Notes: generated from the sequence alone by a model not told the origin. Counted from the first letter of the stretch, positions 7,315 to 17,437 are shown. The stretch: 64,000 nt of DNA from Rhizobium brockwellii (GCF_000769405.2 NZ_CP053444.1:1-64000), one strand, 5' to 3'. Translations and numbers: made by a program.

Positions 7315-9441
7315 ATGGCCCAGGCCATTCAGAAAATCACCCTCAGTGCAGCCCGGGATATTCCCTTCAACAAGCTGGTGCTCAGCCAGCAGAACGTCCG
7401 CAAGATCAAGGCAGGCGTCTCGATCGAGGACCTGGCGGAGGACATCGCCCATCGCGGGCTGCTCACCAGCCTCAACGTCCGCCCCGAACTCGACGACGAT
7501 GGCAACGAGACGGGAAGTTATCGGATTCCGGCCGGCGGACGCCGTTATCGCGCCCTCGAGCGCCTTGTCGCGCAGAAGCGATTGGCCAAAACCGCCGGCG
7601 TTCCCTGCATCGTCAGCCAAGGCGAAACCCTCGAAGTCGAGGACTCGCTCGCCGAAAACGTCCAACGCGTCAGCCTTCATCCGCTCGATCAGTTCCGCGC
7701 CTTCCAGACCTTGCGCGAGCAGGGGCTTGGCGAAGAGGAGATCGCCGCGCGCTTCTTCGTTTCGGTCGCGACGGTCAGGCAGCGGCTTCGGTTGGCATCC
7801 GTCTCACCGCGGCTTCTCGATCTTTATGCCGAGGATGAGATGACGCTCGAACAGATCATGGCGTTCTCAATCACCAACGACCACGTTCGCCAGGAGCAAG
7901 TCTGGGACACGATCTCGCGTTCGCATAGCCGCGAGCCCTATTACGTCCGTCGGCTGCTGACCGAAACCGCAATCCGTGCCAGCGACCGCCGCGCCGTCTA
8001 TGTCGGCATCGATGCCTACGAGGCCGCAGGCGGTGTGACCATGCGCGATCTGTTCGAGCAGGACCAGGGCGGCTGGCTGCAGGATCCGGCGCTGCTGGAG
8101 CAGCTTGTGATGGAAAAGCTCAAGGCTGACGCCGAGGCAATTCGGATAAGCGGGGGCTGGAAATGGGTCGAAGCCGCCTTCGACTTCCCTTACGGCCACA
8201 CGTCCGGCCTGCGCCGCGTCTATGGCGAGCAGGCCGAAATGACTGAAGATGAACTGGCCCGCTATGACGCGACCCGCGCCGAATACGACAAGCTCGATGC
8301 AGAGTATGCGGAGGCAAACGAATACTCGGAAGCGACCGAACAGGAGCTCGAGGAACTCGGCAGCGAACTCGACCGGCTCAACGACCGGCCATTCGTCTTC
8401 GATCCTCAGGATATTGCTCGCGGCGGCGTCTTCGTGTCGCTCGGCGCCAGTGGCGAGATCAAGATCGAACGAGGCTTCGTGCGTCCCGAGGACGAGCCGC
8501 AGGCTGAGGTCGATCCGTCGACTGATGGCGGCGACGGTCGTGCCGATCATGGCAGTGCTCTTGCGGTAACCGGCGCGGCCGGCGGCGAGGACACCCAACC
8601 GGACGACGAGGACGAAGCGATCAAGCCGCTTCCGGACCGTCTGGTTCTCGATCTGACGGCGGCGCGCACCGTCGCGCTACGCAATGCGTTGGCAAACAAT
8701 CCTGTCATCGCCTTTATCGGCGTGCTGCATGCCCTCGTCCTGAAGACCTTCTACGTCTATGGTTCCGATTCGTGCCTGGAGGTGACGCTGCAAAGCGCTC
8801 GCTTCAGCCAGACGCCCGGCCTCGGCGATACAGTCTGGGCGAAGGAGATCGATCAGCGGCACGATGGCTGGGGCCAGGATCTTCCCAAAGATCCAAACGA
8901 TCTCTGGGATTTCCTGATCAAGCTCGACGAGGTCAGCCGCCAGGCATTGTTCGCGCATTGCACCTCCTTGTCGGTCAACGCGGTGATCGAACCCTGGAAC
9001 AAGCGGGCTCGGGCGATTGCCCACGCTGAGCAGCTGGCCCGCTCGATCGGTTTCGACATGGTGGAAGCCGGTTGGACGTCGACCGCCGACAACTATCTCG
9101 GCCGCGTCACCAAGGCCCGCATCCTGCAGGCAGTTCGAGAAGCCAAGGGTGACCAGGCGGCGGAGCTGATTGGCCATCTCAAGAAGACCGACATGGCCCG
9201 CGAGGCCGAACGGCTGATGACAGGCAGCAGTTGGTTGCCTGAACCCCTTCGCATGATGGTCGAGGGAGGCACCATCGAACACAACGCTGTCGGAGACACC
9301 ATCGGGTCCGACGAGGGCGAGACAATCTTCGAAGCTCAGGACCTACCGGTCTTCCTGCTCGATGAGCCGGAAACGTCGGACGACGACACCGGCGATACGG
9401 AGAGGGAGATCGGCGGCGAGCATCTCGCCGCCGCCGAATAG
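7315..9441 (+). CDS. ParB/RepB/Spo0J-family nuclease-domain protein (708 aa)
   Basis: The N-terminal third is a ParB domain: FNKLVLSQQNVRKI (about residues 18-31), then RIPAGGRRYRALERL, then ENVQRVSLHPLDQF (about 118-131), followed by an HTH (EEIAARFFVSVATVRQRLRL). The remainder is a long rhizobial extension with an acidic linker (about 400-440). It is twice the length of a partition ParB and has no ParA partner, so it is probably not a segregation protein. Long ParB-like proteins of this kind are common in conjugative-plasmid backbones. It opens a + strand series of plasmid maintenance genes. Confidence 0.85.
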   Translation: MAQAIQKITLSAARDIPFNKLVLSQQNVRKIKAGVSIEDLAEDIAHRGLLTSLNVRPELDDDGNETGSYRIPAGGRRYRALERLVAQKRLAKTAGVPCIVSQGETLEVEDSLAENVQRVSLHPLDQFRAFQTLREQGLGEEEIAARFFVSVATVRQRLRLASVSPRLLDLYAEDEMTLEQIMAFSITNDHVRQEQVWDTISRSHSREPYYVRRLLTETAIRASDRRAVYVGIDAYEAAGGVTMRDLFEQDQGGWLQDPALLEQLVMEKLKADAEAIRISGGWKWVEAAFDFPYGHTSGLRRVYGEQAEMTEDELARYDATRAEYDKLDAEYAEANEYSEATEQELEELGSELDRLNDRPFVFDPQDIARGGVFVSLGASGEIKIERGFVRPEDEPQAEVDPSTDGGDGRADHGSALAVTGAAGGEDTQPDDEDEAIKPLPDRLVLDLTAARTVALRNALANNPVIAFIGVLHALVLKTFYVYGSDSCLEVTLQSARFSQTPGLGDTVWAKEIDQRHDGWGQDLPKDPNDLWDFLIKLDEVSRQALFAHCTSLSVNAVIEPWNKRARAIAHAEQLARSIGFDMVEAGWTSTADNYLGRVTKARILQAVREAKGDQAAELIGHLKKTDMAREAERLMTGSSWLPEPLRMMVEGGTIEHNAVGDTIGSDEGETIFEAQDLPVFLLDEPETSDDDTGDTEREIGGEHLAAAE

Positions 9442-9494
9442 TGACCCGACTCAGCCTGACCCGATCGTCATTGCGGTCGGGTCCTTTTCCCAAT

Positions 9495-9519
9495 AGCCCG
9501 GCCATCGCGCCGGGCTTTT
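9495..9519 (+). terminator. Hairpin terminator after the ParB-like gene
   Basis: AGCCCGGC (9495-9502) pairs perfectly with GCCGGGCT (9509-9516) and is followed by TTTT. A second weaker GC-rich hairpin lies just upstream (about 9455-9483). The same stem recurs after the next two genes. Confidence 0.65.
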
Positions 9520-9537
9520 CCGTTTCAGGAGGCACCT

Positions 9538-10194
9538 ATGCCTGACTTCACCATCGAGACCACCTATCACCTGCCGGTCTTCCGGCATCGCACCCATTCC
9601 GCTGACACGCTGGACGCGGCCTGCCGTGCCGCTATCGAGGACGACACTTGGGATATCGCCGAGACGGACTTCGATTCCTCGGGCGCAATTCATGTCACCG
9701 GCATCTGGGACGGTGCACATGCGGCCTATGCGGGTCCGCCGATCCAGATCCCCCAGCAATTCAACGAACCTGTTCAGCGCCGGGCGCGTCACTTCGAGAT
9801 CCTGCTCGGATTGCTGAAGATCCTGTTCGATGATGTCGGTGCTGCCCGGCCACGTCGCTCGATTGGCTCGCTCGATCTGCCTGGGCGATTACACGAGGAG
9901 AAGCCATTCTCGCCGGAGACCCGGATCCTGAAGAAGCCGGTCAATCCGCCAAAGCCTTCCCACGTCCTGGTCAGGCTGCAGGAGGGTGGTGTGCGCGACG
10001 CAATCACCGCGGTGCTCGAAGTCGACCCGAGCTTTAAGGGTTTAACATCCGAGGCGGTGACCGACGACGAGATCCATGCTGCATGCCTCTCTGTCGCCAC
10101 CACGATGGATTTTTCCGACATGGTCGGGAACGCCGAATTCCAGGCGGCGCTCTTGGCAATCCGGTCGGCGCACCGCCGGCTGGCTTCCGATTGA
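9538..10194 (+). CDS. Conserved hypothetical protein (218 aa)
   Basis: A 218-aa soluble protein preceded by AGGAGG six bases before the ATG. No signal peptide, membrane segment or catalytic motif is visible. It begins with a beta-rich stretch (FTIETTYHLPVF) and ends in a helical segment. It sits between hairpins in a run of similarly arranged plasmid genes (ParB-like before, DUF932 after), which suggests a role in plasmid maintenance or establishment. Not recognised as a named family. Confidence 0.8.
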   Translation: MPDFTIETTYHLPVFRHRTHSADTLDAACRAAIEDDTWDIAETDFDSSGAIHVTGIWDGAHAAYAGPPIQIPQQFNEPVQRRARHFEILLGLLKILFDDVGAARPRRSIGSLDLPGRLHEEKPFSPETRILKKPVNPPKPSHVLVRLQEGGVRDAITAVLEVDPSFKGLTSEAVTDDEIHAACLSVATTMDFSDMVGNAEFQAALLAIRSAHRRLASD

Positions 10195-10224
10195 TTCCTC
10201 TTCCCAGCATCCTTCTCAACCTCG

Positions 10225-10242
10225 CCCGGCCATCGCGCCGGG
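10225..10242 (+). terminator. GC hairpin between genes
   Basis: CCCGGCCATCGCGCCGGG forms a short stem-loop and shares its 18-base core exactly with the hairpin at 9497-9514. Only a weak T run (GTTTCT) follows, so it may be an attenuator or mRNA stabiliser rather than a strong terminator. Confidence 0.5.
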
Positions 10243-10266
10243 TTTCTGCTTATAAGGAGACAGCTT

Positions 10267-11457
10267 ATGACCACTCTCACCTCCAACAACCTGTCCGCCC
10301 GATCCGCCTTCAAGGTCGATATCTCCCGCGGCGAACGGATCGGCCGCGTTTCGTCCGAATGGTTTTCCCGTCCTGACGATGAACGCTTCCTGTCGCTGAG
10401 CGATCTCTACGACACCGTCCGGTCCCGCGCCGAACGCGCCCATGCCCGAACGATCGAAAGCGCTGCGATCCGCGTCGAAGCAACGCGCGACAATGCCGAG
10501 CGGCTTGAGCTTCTCGTTCCAGGTCAGCGCCAAACGATCGCACCGACCCACTGGAGCTACGGCCAGCTTTGCAGCCTCGTGGGTGCTCCCGCCACCTATA
10601 TGCGGCAACTGCCGGCGCCGCTTGCGGCGATCAACCTGCAGCATGGCCTGCTCAATCACCGCGCCGAGCTCGTCAAGACGCTTGAGATGGATGACGGCCG
10701 GCTGGAACTGCGCGCGGTGACCGGACCGGAATACGGTCGCATCTGGGACCACGAACTGGTCTCAGCGGTGATGAAGATCGCCGGTAACGGGACCGGCGAT
10801 ACGATGTGGAAAGTACCGGGCGTTCTCGACTGGGCGACGATGTCCCACAATCCTTTCGTCGACATCACCAAGGACACGACGACGCTTTATGGCAGCGACC
10901 GCGACGTCTTCCTGTTTCTGGTTGACGACACCCATCCGATCGAAGCCGGACGCCTGCCGAACGGCGAGCCCGACCTCTATTTCCGCGGCTTCTACGCCTG
11001 GAACTCGGAAGTTGGATCGAAGACGCTCGGCATCGCCTCCTTCTATTTGCGAGCGGTCTGCGCCAACCGCAATCTCTGGGGCACGGAGAATTTCGAGGAA
11101 ATCACCATCCGGCATTCGAAATTTGCTGCTCAGCGGTTCGCGCATGAAGCAGCACCCGCGCTGACCACCTTCGCCAATTCGTCGCCTGCGCCCTTCATCG
11201 CCGGCATCAGGGCGGCGCGCGAGCGGATCGTCGCGCGCGAGGACGACGACCGCGAAAACTTCCTGCGCCGGCGCGGATTTTCGAAAGGCGAGACCGGCAA
11301 GGTGATCGAGATGGTGCTGTCGGAGGAGGGACGGCCACCGGAGTCAGTCTTCGATTTCGTGCAGGGCATCACCGCGCTGGCGCGCACCAAGACCAATCAG
11401 GACACGCGTCTCGAACTCGAAGGCAAAGCGAAGAAGCTGCTCGAGAGCGCTGCCTGA
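10267..11457 (+). CDS. DUF932 family protein
   Basis: A 396-aa protein of the DUF932 type, with a strong RBS (AAGGAG) before the ATG. Features typical of the family are WSYGQLCSLVGAPATYMRQLP (shown here as WSYGQLC and YMRQLP, about residues 95-117), RAVTGPEYGRIWDHEL, RDVFLFLVDD and FYLRAVCANRNLWG (about 265-278). DUF932 proteins are common on conjugative plasmids and phages. Their biochemical role is not established, although they often sit in leading regions with anti-restriction or recombination genes. Confidence 0.88.
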   Translation: MTTLTSNNLSARSAFKVDISRGERIGRVSSEWFSRPDDERFLSLSDLYDTVRSRAERAHARTIESAAIRVEATRDNAERLELLVPGQRQTIAPTHWSYGQLCSLVGAPATYMRQLPAPLAAINLQHGLLNHRAELVKTLEMDDGRLELRAVTGPEYGRIWDHELVSAVMKIAGNGTGDTMWKVPGVLDWATMSHNPFVDITKDTTTLYGSDRDVFLFLVDDTHPIEAGRLPNGEPDLYFRGFYAWNSEVGSKTLGIASFYLRAVCANRNLWGTENFEEITIRHSKFAAQRFAHEAAPALTTFANSSPAPFIAGIRAARERIVAREDDDRENFLRRRGFSKGETGKVIEMVLSEEGRPPESVFDFVQGITALARTKTNQDTRLELEGKAKKLLESAA

Positions 11458-11521
11458 CATGTTCATGCGCCCCTGGCTCAGGCCCGGCCGCGTCTGCAAA
11501 TCCCATCGTCGTCATCCCAGA

Positions 11522-11540
11522 GCCCGGTCAAGCGCCGGGC
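11522..11540 (+). terminator. GC hairpin between DUF932 and the next gene
   Basis: GCCCGG (11522-11527) and CCGGGC (11535-11540) form a stem with an 7-base loop, followed by CTCATTTTG. It is the third member of a recurring intergenic hairpin series in this block. Confidence 0.5.
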
Positions 11541-11562
11541 CTCATTTTGTCTGGAGCACCCA

Positions 11563-11817
11563 ATGGCTATCCCCGATCATGCCCGCACAAACTTCGACAC
11601 GCTGCTGCGCGCCGCAGCCGATGGCAATCTCGCTCTGTTGGAATGCCTCGATGCCGCTACACGCGAGCCGCGTTACGTGCTCTGCGCTGTCGGCCGCACC
11701 AATGGCGAATACGTCTTTACGCCATTCGGCCATCTCGCCGACGGCAATCCTTACGACGCCTATCTGCCACCTAATCCTGACGATTCGACGGGCTTCATCG
11801 TAAGCGCGACGACCTAA
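11563..11817 (+). CDS. DUF6117-like small protein
   Basis: An 84-aa soluble protein starting MAIPDHARTNFDTLLRAA. It has the compact helix-plus-sheet pattern of small rhizobial plasmid proteins (LLECLDAATREPRYVLCAV, then GEYVFTPFGHLADGNPYD, which is the DUF6117-type ending as I recall it). It precedes the giant helicase gene and follows DUF932 in the same orientation. Function unknown. Confidence 0.75.
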   Translation: MAIPDHARTNFDTLLRAAADGNLALLECLDAATREPRYVLCAVGRTNGEYVFTPFGHLADGNPYDAYLPPNPDDSTGFIVSATT

Positions 11818-11944
11818 TCCTGACGATCGCCAGCAGTTCAAGCTGGCGATCCCAATCCCTCCCTGGCTGCCCGATTTCGTTCCTCCGACCTTCGGCAGGA
11901 CGCTGGGCTCCGCTGTTCTTTCCTCACTCTTGGAGCATCCTTCG

Positions 11945-14900
11945 ATGAATATCATCTCGCATCCTCAGAACATTTCCACCACTCCACGATCTCACGTCGC
12001 AAGCAGCGCTGAAGGCCTCATGGACGCTGCTGCCCAAGTCATGTTTCTTTTGGAACGGGGCAAAACTGTCGCCACCACAGACTTGCGGCAAATCATGAAC
12101 AAGATTTTCGGCGGCAGCGACGCCGAGGGCGCCTGGCTCTGGAAGGAGGCCTATGAGGCGACTGAAATCGCCCAGGTGCTGTTCCTCCGCAAATTCCGCG
12201 CGATCGTATCCGGAACCCAGTCGCCCCAAGCGACGCTAGCAATGCTGACGAAAGTGGCAAACCTCATGCCGACCCATACACGCCGATCCGAGGAGAGCCA
12301 GGCACGACAGCAATTCTCGACCCCGATCCCGCTTGCCTACGTCGTATCTCGTGCTGCCGGCGTCATAGCCGCTGACGTGGTGCTCGAGCCGTCGGCTGGG
12401 ACCGGCATGATGGCGATCTTTGCGGAGCTTGCAGGCGCACGCTTGGCGCTCAACGAATATGCGGTGGTCCGGTACTCGCTGCTACAGCGGCTTTTCCCTG
12501 GCGTTCCGGTATCGCAGCACGATGCCGCGCATATCGACGATTACCTCGATCGTTCCATTCGACCGACCGTGGTGCTGATGAACCCGCCTTTCTCAGCCGG
12601 CGTTCACGTCGAAGGTCGCGTGGCAGATGCCGCCTGGCGGCATCTGGCCTCCGCATTCGCGCGCCTTGCTCCCGGTGGCCGACTTGTCGCGATCACCGGC
12701 GCGAGCCTCTCTCCCGACAATCCCGCATGGCGGGACGTTTTCGTGCGGCTGCAGGAGAAGGGTACGGTCCTGTTCACCGCAGCGATCGACGGGAGCATCT
12801 ATGCCCGGCATGGAACGACGAAGGAAACGCGCCTGATCGTGATCGACAAGATCCAGGCGGGCGATCCTTCGAAGCTGGTGACGTCGAAGGGTACCGCGCA
12901 CGATCTCGAAACACTGCTCACCTGGATCACCGGCCTTCCGCCCCGCGCGCCCGCGGCGGCGTCGAACTCCATCGGTGCGCTCTCCAACGGTAGCCTGCGC
13001 GCGGACACGATGCGTCCAGCAGCGGTTGCCGCCCCGGCGTATCGCCCCGCGGTCGGAGGACAGGCGCAGCCTGCAGCAACGGTCCGTCCGATACCCGTCG
13101 ATGACGAGATCATCGAACTCTCCTACGAACTGCGGGACGCTCGGCCGAAGGATGAGGCAAACGCTGCTGACGGTATCTACGAGACCTACCGGCTGCAGTC
13201 GATCCACGTTCCCGACGCAAAACCTCATCCTGACACGCTGGTCGAATCGGTTGCGATGGCCTCGGTCGCACCGCCGAAGCCGAGCTATCGCCCGCACCTG
13301 CCGAAGCGCATCGTCACCAACGGTGATCTCTCCGACGCCCAGCTCGAAAGCGTCATCTATGCCGGCGAAGCCCATTCCCGTTACCTCGCTGGCCATTGGA
13401 GCGCCGATGCCTCCTTCGACAATCTCAAGGCTGTGGCGCCCGACGTTGAGGATGCCGTTCGTTTTCGCCGTGGGTGGTTTCTCGGCGACGGAACCGGGGC
13501 CGGCAAGGGCCGCCAGGCTGCCGGCATCATTCTCGACAACTGGCTGAAGGGCCGCCGTCGCCACGTCTGGATTTCCAAGTCAGACAAGCTGATCGAGGAC
13601 GCGCAGCGCGACTGGAGCGCGTTGGGCCAAGAAAAGCTGCTGGTCACACCTCTGTCCCGTTTCCGGCAGGGCAAGCCGATCAAGCTGGAGGAAGGCATCC
13701 TCTTCACCACCTTTGCGACGCTGCGCAGCGATGAGCGCGAGGGCAAGCGATCACGGGTTCAGCAGATCGTCGACTGGTTAGGTCAAGAGGCGGGGAGCGG
13801 CAAAGACGGGACTGGAAATGCAAAGAGCTTCGATGGTGTTGTCGTCTTTGACGAAGGCCACGCCATGGCCAATGCCGCCGGCGGCAAGACTGAGCGCGGC
13901 GACAAGGCGGCATCGCAACAGGGCAGGGCGGGACTTCGCCTGCAACGTGCCGTTCCGGACGCCCGCGTCGTCTACGTCTCGGCAACCGGCGCAACAGACG
14001 TTGAATCCCTTGCTTATGCCGAACGACTCGGTCTCTGGGGCAGCAGCGACTTTCCCTTCCCGAGCCGCTCCGAGTTCATCGCGGCTATCGAGGATGGCGG
14101 TGTTGCGGCGATGGAAGTGCTGGCCCGAGACTTGAAGGCAATGGGTCTCTACGCATCGCGGTCGCTCTCCTTCGAGGGCGTCGAATATGAGATCCTCGAG
14201 CACGAGCTCACCGAGGAACAGATCCGCATCTACGACGCCTATGCCGAGGTGTTCCAGGTCATCCACAACCATCTCGATGCTGCCATGGAGGCGTCCGGCA
14301 TAATCGGCAAAACCGGGACGTTGAACAGACAAGCCAAGGCGGCCGCACGTTCGGCCTTCGAGAGCTCGAAGCAGCGCTTCTTCAATCATCTCCTCACCAG
14401 CATGAAGACGCCGGCATTGCTCGCGGTGACCGCCGGGGATTTGGAGGACGGCCATGCCGCCATCATCCAGATCGTCTCGACGGGCGCGGCTTTGACCGAG
14501 CGCCGGCTGGCACAGATCCCGACCGAGGAATGGGGCGATCTGCAGGTCGACGTGACGCCGCGGGAATATGTCATCGACTACCTCATGCACTCCTTTCCCG
14601 TGCAGCTCTTCGAGGAATTCTCCGACGCTGAGGGCAATCTCAGCTCCCGGCCTGTTCATGACGCAAACGGCAACCCAGTGATCTGCCGGGAGGCCGAACG
14701 CCGCCGCGACGAACTGGTCGAAACCTTGGGCAGCCTGGCGGCGATCCCGACGGCTCTCGACCAGATCGTCCAGCACTTCGGCACCAGCCAGGTCGCCGAG
14801 ATCACCGGCCGCTCGCGCCGCATCGTTCGCCGCGAAGACGGCAGCACGATCGCCCGCTATGCCGTGCAGAACCGGCCGGGCAGCGCCAATCTCGACGAGG

Positions 14901-16375
14901 CCCGCGCCTTCATGGACGACGAGAAAGGCATTCTCGTCTTCAGCGACGCCGGCGGGACCGGCAGATCCTATCACGCCGATCTCACGGCAAAAAATCAGCG
15001 CCTGCGTCTCCACAACCTTCTGGAAGCCGGGTGGCGCGCCGACGTGGCGATCCAAGGCCTCGGGCGCAGCCATCGCACCAACCAGAAACAGCCGCCGCGC
15101 TTCCGGATGATTGCTACCAACGTCAAGGCGGAGAGGCGGTTCTTGTCGACCATCGCCCGGCGTCTCGACACGCTTGGCGCCATCACCCGTGGCCAGCGTC
15201 AGACCGGCGGGCAGGGCATGTTTCGCAGCGAAGACAATCTTGAATCCCAATATGCCCGCGACGCGCTGCGGCAATTCTACGGACTGCTGCATGCTGGCAG
15301 GATCGAAGGCTGCTCGCTGGAAACGTTCGAAAGCATCACCGGCCTGTCGCTGACATCAGAGGAGGGCGGATTGAAGGATGAGCTGCCACCCATCCAGACC
15401 TTCCTCAATCGCATGCTGGCGCTGACCATCACCATGCAGAACGTGCTGTTCGAGGCCTTCGAGCAGCTGCTCGCCGCCCGCATCGAGGGGGCGATTGCTG
15501 CCGGCATTTACGACAAGGGCCTGGAGACGATCACCGCAGACAGCATGACGGTCACCGACCGCCGGCTGATCTACACGCATCCGGTCACCGGCGCGCGGTC
15601 GCATCTCTTGACCATCGAGCGCAGGGATCGCAATGCGCCGATGCAGCTCGAGGACGTTCAGACCCTTGTGAGCCAGGATCCGCGCGCGAAGCTGATGATC
15701 AACGGCAAGTCGGGCCGGGCAGCCGTGACGGTCCCGACCCGCTCCATCATGCTGGAAGACGGCTCCATTCAGCCGCGCGTCTCGCTAATCCGGCCGACGG
15801 ATGAGCTCCGCTTCGAAGTCCGGCAGCTCGAAGAGACCAGCTGGCAGGAAATAGACGAGCAGGCTTTCGCAAATGCCTGGGATGCCGAGGTTGCCGCCGT
15901 GCCCGAATTCTCGACGTCCACGGTGCACATCGTCAGCGGATTGCTGCTGCCGATCTGGAAACTGCTGCCACAGGATTTCTGCCGGGTGCGGCGTCTGCAG
16001 ACCGATGACGGCGAGCGGATCGTCGGCCGCGTCATTGCTCCGGATCGGCTCGCTGGCCTTTGCCGCAACTTCGGGATCGATCAGACGCAAGTGCTGAGCG
16101 GCGACCAAGCGTGGGCGGCGCTGGTCGACGGATCCTCGATTGTCGGTCTTGCCGGTGACATGACGCTCCGCCGCGTGCGTGTGATGAACGAGTACCGCGT
16201 CGAACTGACCGGCTTTACCGACGGCATGCGCGACTGGCTGCGGTCTATCGGCCTGTTCTCCGAGATGATCAATTGGAAGCTGCGCTTCTTCGTGCCGCTG
16301 ACAGATGAGGGTGCGGAGATACTGTCGAAGCTGATGCAGCGTCATCGCCTCATCGACATTGCGCGCCGGTCGTGA
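11945..16375 (+). CDS. Methylase/strawberry-notch family helicase (1476 aa)
   Basis: I chose ATG 11945, with GGAG about ten bases upstream, rather than the TTG at 11930. The N-terminal part (about residues 110-330) is a Rossmann methyltransferase-like domain with VLEPSAGTGMM and the MNPPF motif near residue 212. The central and C-terminal parts are strawberry-notch type: LGDGTGAGKGRQAAG as Walker A near 513, VVFDEGHAM as Walker B near 636, and a helicase C half with SDAGGTGRSYHADL (about 1000). NPPF suggests an N6-adenine methylase ancestry. Such proteins are typical of large alphaproteobacterial plasmids and phages and may protect or remodel incoming DNA. That role is inferred. Confidence 0.9.
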   Translation: MNIISHPQNISTTPRSHVASSAEGLMDAAAQVMFLLERGKTVATTDLRQIMNKIFGGSDAEGAWLWKEAYEATEIAQVLFLRKFRAIVSGTQSPQATLAMLTKVANLMPTHTRRSEESQARQQFSTPIPLAYVVSRAAGVIAADVVLEPSAGTGMMAIFAELAGARLALNEYAVVRYSLLQRLFPGVPVSQHDAAHIDDYLDRSIRPTVVLMNPPFSAGVHVEGRVADAAWRHLASAFARLAPGGRLVAITGASLSPDNPAWRDVFVRLQEKGTVLFTAAIDGSIYARHGTTKETRLIVIDKIQAGDPSKLVTSKGTAHDLETLLTWITGLPPRAPAAASNSIGALSNGSLRADTMRPAAVAAPAYRPAVGGQAQPAATVRPIPVDDEIIELSYELRDARPKDEANAADGIYETYRLQSIHVPDAKPHPDTLVESVAMASVAPPKPSYRPHLPKRIVTNGDLSDAQLESVIYAGEAHSRYLAGHWSADASFDNLKAVAPDVEDAVRFRRGWFLGDGTGAGKGRQAAGIILDNWLKGRRRHVWISKSDKLIEDAQRDWSALGQEKLLVTPLSRFRQGKPIKLEEGILFTTFATLRSDEREGKRSRVQQIVDWLGQEAGSGKDGTGNAKSFDGVVVFDEGHAMANAAGGKTERGDKAASQQGRAGLRLQRAVPDARVVYVSATGATDVESLAYAERLGLWGSSDFPFPSRSEFIAAIEDGGVAAMEVLARDLKAMGLYASRSLSFEGVEYEILEHELTEEQIRIYDAYAEVFQVIHNHLDAAMEASGIIGKTGTLNRQAKAAARSAFESSKQRFFNHLLTSMKTPALLAVTAGDLEDGHAAIIQIVSTGAALTERRLAQIPTEEWGDLQVDVTPREYVIDYLMHSFPVQLFEEFSDAEGNLSSRPVHDANGNPVICREAERRRDELVETLGSLAAIPTALDQIVQHFGTSQVAEITGRSRRIVRREDGSTIARYAVQNRPGSANLDEARAFMDDEKGILVFSDAGGTGRSYHADLTAKNQRLRLHNLLEAGWRADVAIQGLGRSHRTNQKQPPRFRMIATNVKAERRFLSTIARRLDTLGAITRGQRQTGGQGMFRSEDNLESQYARDALRQFYGLLHAGRIEGCSLETFESITGLSLTSEEGGLKDELPPIQTFLNRMLALTITMQNVLFEAFEQLLAARIEGAIAAGIYDKGLETITADSMTVTDRRLIYTHPVTGARSHLLTIERRDRNAPMQLEDVQTLVSQDPRAKLMINGKSGRAAVTVPTRSIMLEDGSIQPRVSLIRPTDELRFEVRQLEETSWQEIDEQAFANAWDAEVAAVPEFSTSTVHIVSGLLLPIWKLLPQDFCRVRRLQTDDGERIVGRVIAPDRLAGLCRNFGIDQTQVLSGDQAWAALVDGSSIVGLAGDMTLRRVRVMNEYRVELTGFTDGMRDWLRSIGLFSEMINWKLRFFVPLTDEGAEILSKLMQRHRLIDIARRS

Positions 16376-16387
16376 CGGAGGTCTGCC

Positions 16388-17437
16388 ATGCTTTCCGCTT
16401 CCGATCTGGCGGGCCGTCTCGCGCAAAACGCGGAGGCGGTCTGCCGCCACTATCTTTCCGCGGGCCGCCGGGCCGGTAATTACTGGCTCATCGGCGATGT
16501 CGACAACAACAAGGGCCGGTCGCTCTACGTGCATCTGGTCGGTCCGCGCGCCGGCAGGTGGACGGATGCCGCGACCGGTCAGTTCGGTGACCTGCTCGAT
16601 CTCCTCCGCGAGACCTGTGGCCTCGTGGACTTCCGTGACGTTGCCGAGGAGGCGCGTCATTTTCTCAGTCTGCCCCAACCCGAACCGGTGTCAGACGTCA
16701 GGGGCGACGTCGGTGATGCCTCTCCGGTCGAGCGGCCGGCGACGGAGCAGGCACGACGGCTGTTTCGAATGACGCAGCCGTTGGCGGGTACGCTCGCCGA
16801 TATCTATCTGCGCGAGCGTGGCATCTTGCGGGCGTCGACCCACGCGGCCCTGCGCTTCCACCCGTCATGCTACTATCGCAATTTCATGACTGGCCGGACG
16901 ACGAGCTATCCGGCCCTGATCGCAGCCGTCACCGACGACGCCGGAGTGATCACCGGCGTGCACCGCACCTATTTGTCCCCGGGGCTCGACCCGAACGGAG
17001 TCGGCAAGGCCAAGCTGGACGATCCCCGCCGCGCGCTCGGCGGACTGCTCGGTAATGGCGTCCGTTTCCGCTTTCCGGTCAACGCGTCCGCGCCTGTCCT
17101 GGTGGCAGGTGAGGGCCTCGAAACCATGCTGTCCCTCTCACACGTGATGCCCGGCATGCCGATGGTTGCGGCCCTGACTGCTAATCATCTCGCGACTTTC
17201 AACGTCCCGCCCGAATGCCGGCGCCTCTACATCGCCGCCGACGCGGATGCGGCCGGCCGGCATGGGATCGAGGGATTGAGCCGCAGGGCGCAGGATCGAG
17301 GCATCCTGCCGTTGGTGCTGTCGCCGGAACTCGGCGACTTCAACGAGGATCTGCGCTGGCTGGGTCCGGACCAGATGACCGCAAGTCTGCGGCTTCAACT
17401 CACTCCGGAAGATGCGGTGACCTTCCTGCCCCGATGA
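16388..17437 (+). CDS. Toprim-domain primase-like protein
   Basis: A 349-aa protein 12 bp after the helicase gene. The N-terminal half resembles DnaG-like zinc-binding/primase regions of plasmid proteins (WTDAATGQFGDLLDLL). The C-terminal half is a Toprim domain with GEGLET (about residues 240-245, catalytic Glu) and AADADAAG (about 281-288, the DxD acid pair). Toprim proteins make or break phosphodiester bonds. With the adjacent helicase this looks like a plasmid DNA replication or repair pair acting on transferred strands (inferred). Confidence 0.85.
   Translation: MLSASDLAGRLAQNAEAVCRHYLSAGRRAGNYWLIGDVDNNKGRSLYVHLVGPRAGRWTDAATGQFGDLLDLLRETCGLVDFRDVAEEARHFLSLPQPEPVSDVRGDVGDASPVERPATEQARRLFRMTQPLAGTLADIYLRERGILRASTHAALRFHPSCYYRNFMTGRTTSYPALIAAVTDDAGVITGVHRTYLSPGLDPNGVGKAKLDDPRRALGGLLGNGVRFRFPVNASAPVLVAGEGLETMLSLSHVMPGMPMVAALTANHLATFNVPPECRRLYIAADADAAGRHGIEGLSRRAQDRGILPLVLSPELGDFNEDLRWLGPDQMTASLRLQLTPEDAVTFLPR

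Noticed and set aside
13778..15292. Long open minus-strand frame (504 codons) opposite the helicase gene
   Set aside because: It is the antisense shadow of a GC-rich gene with clear domains on the + strand, and it has no recognisable motif or RBS.
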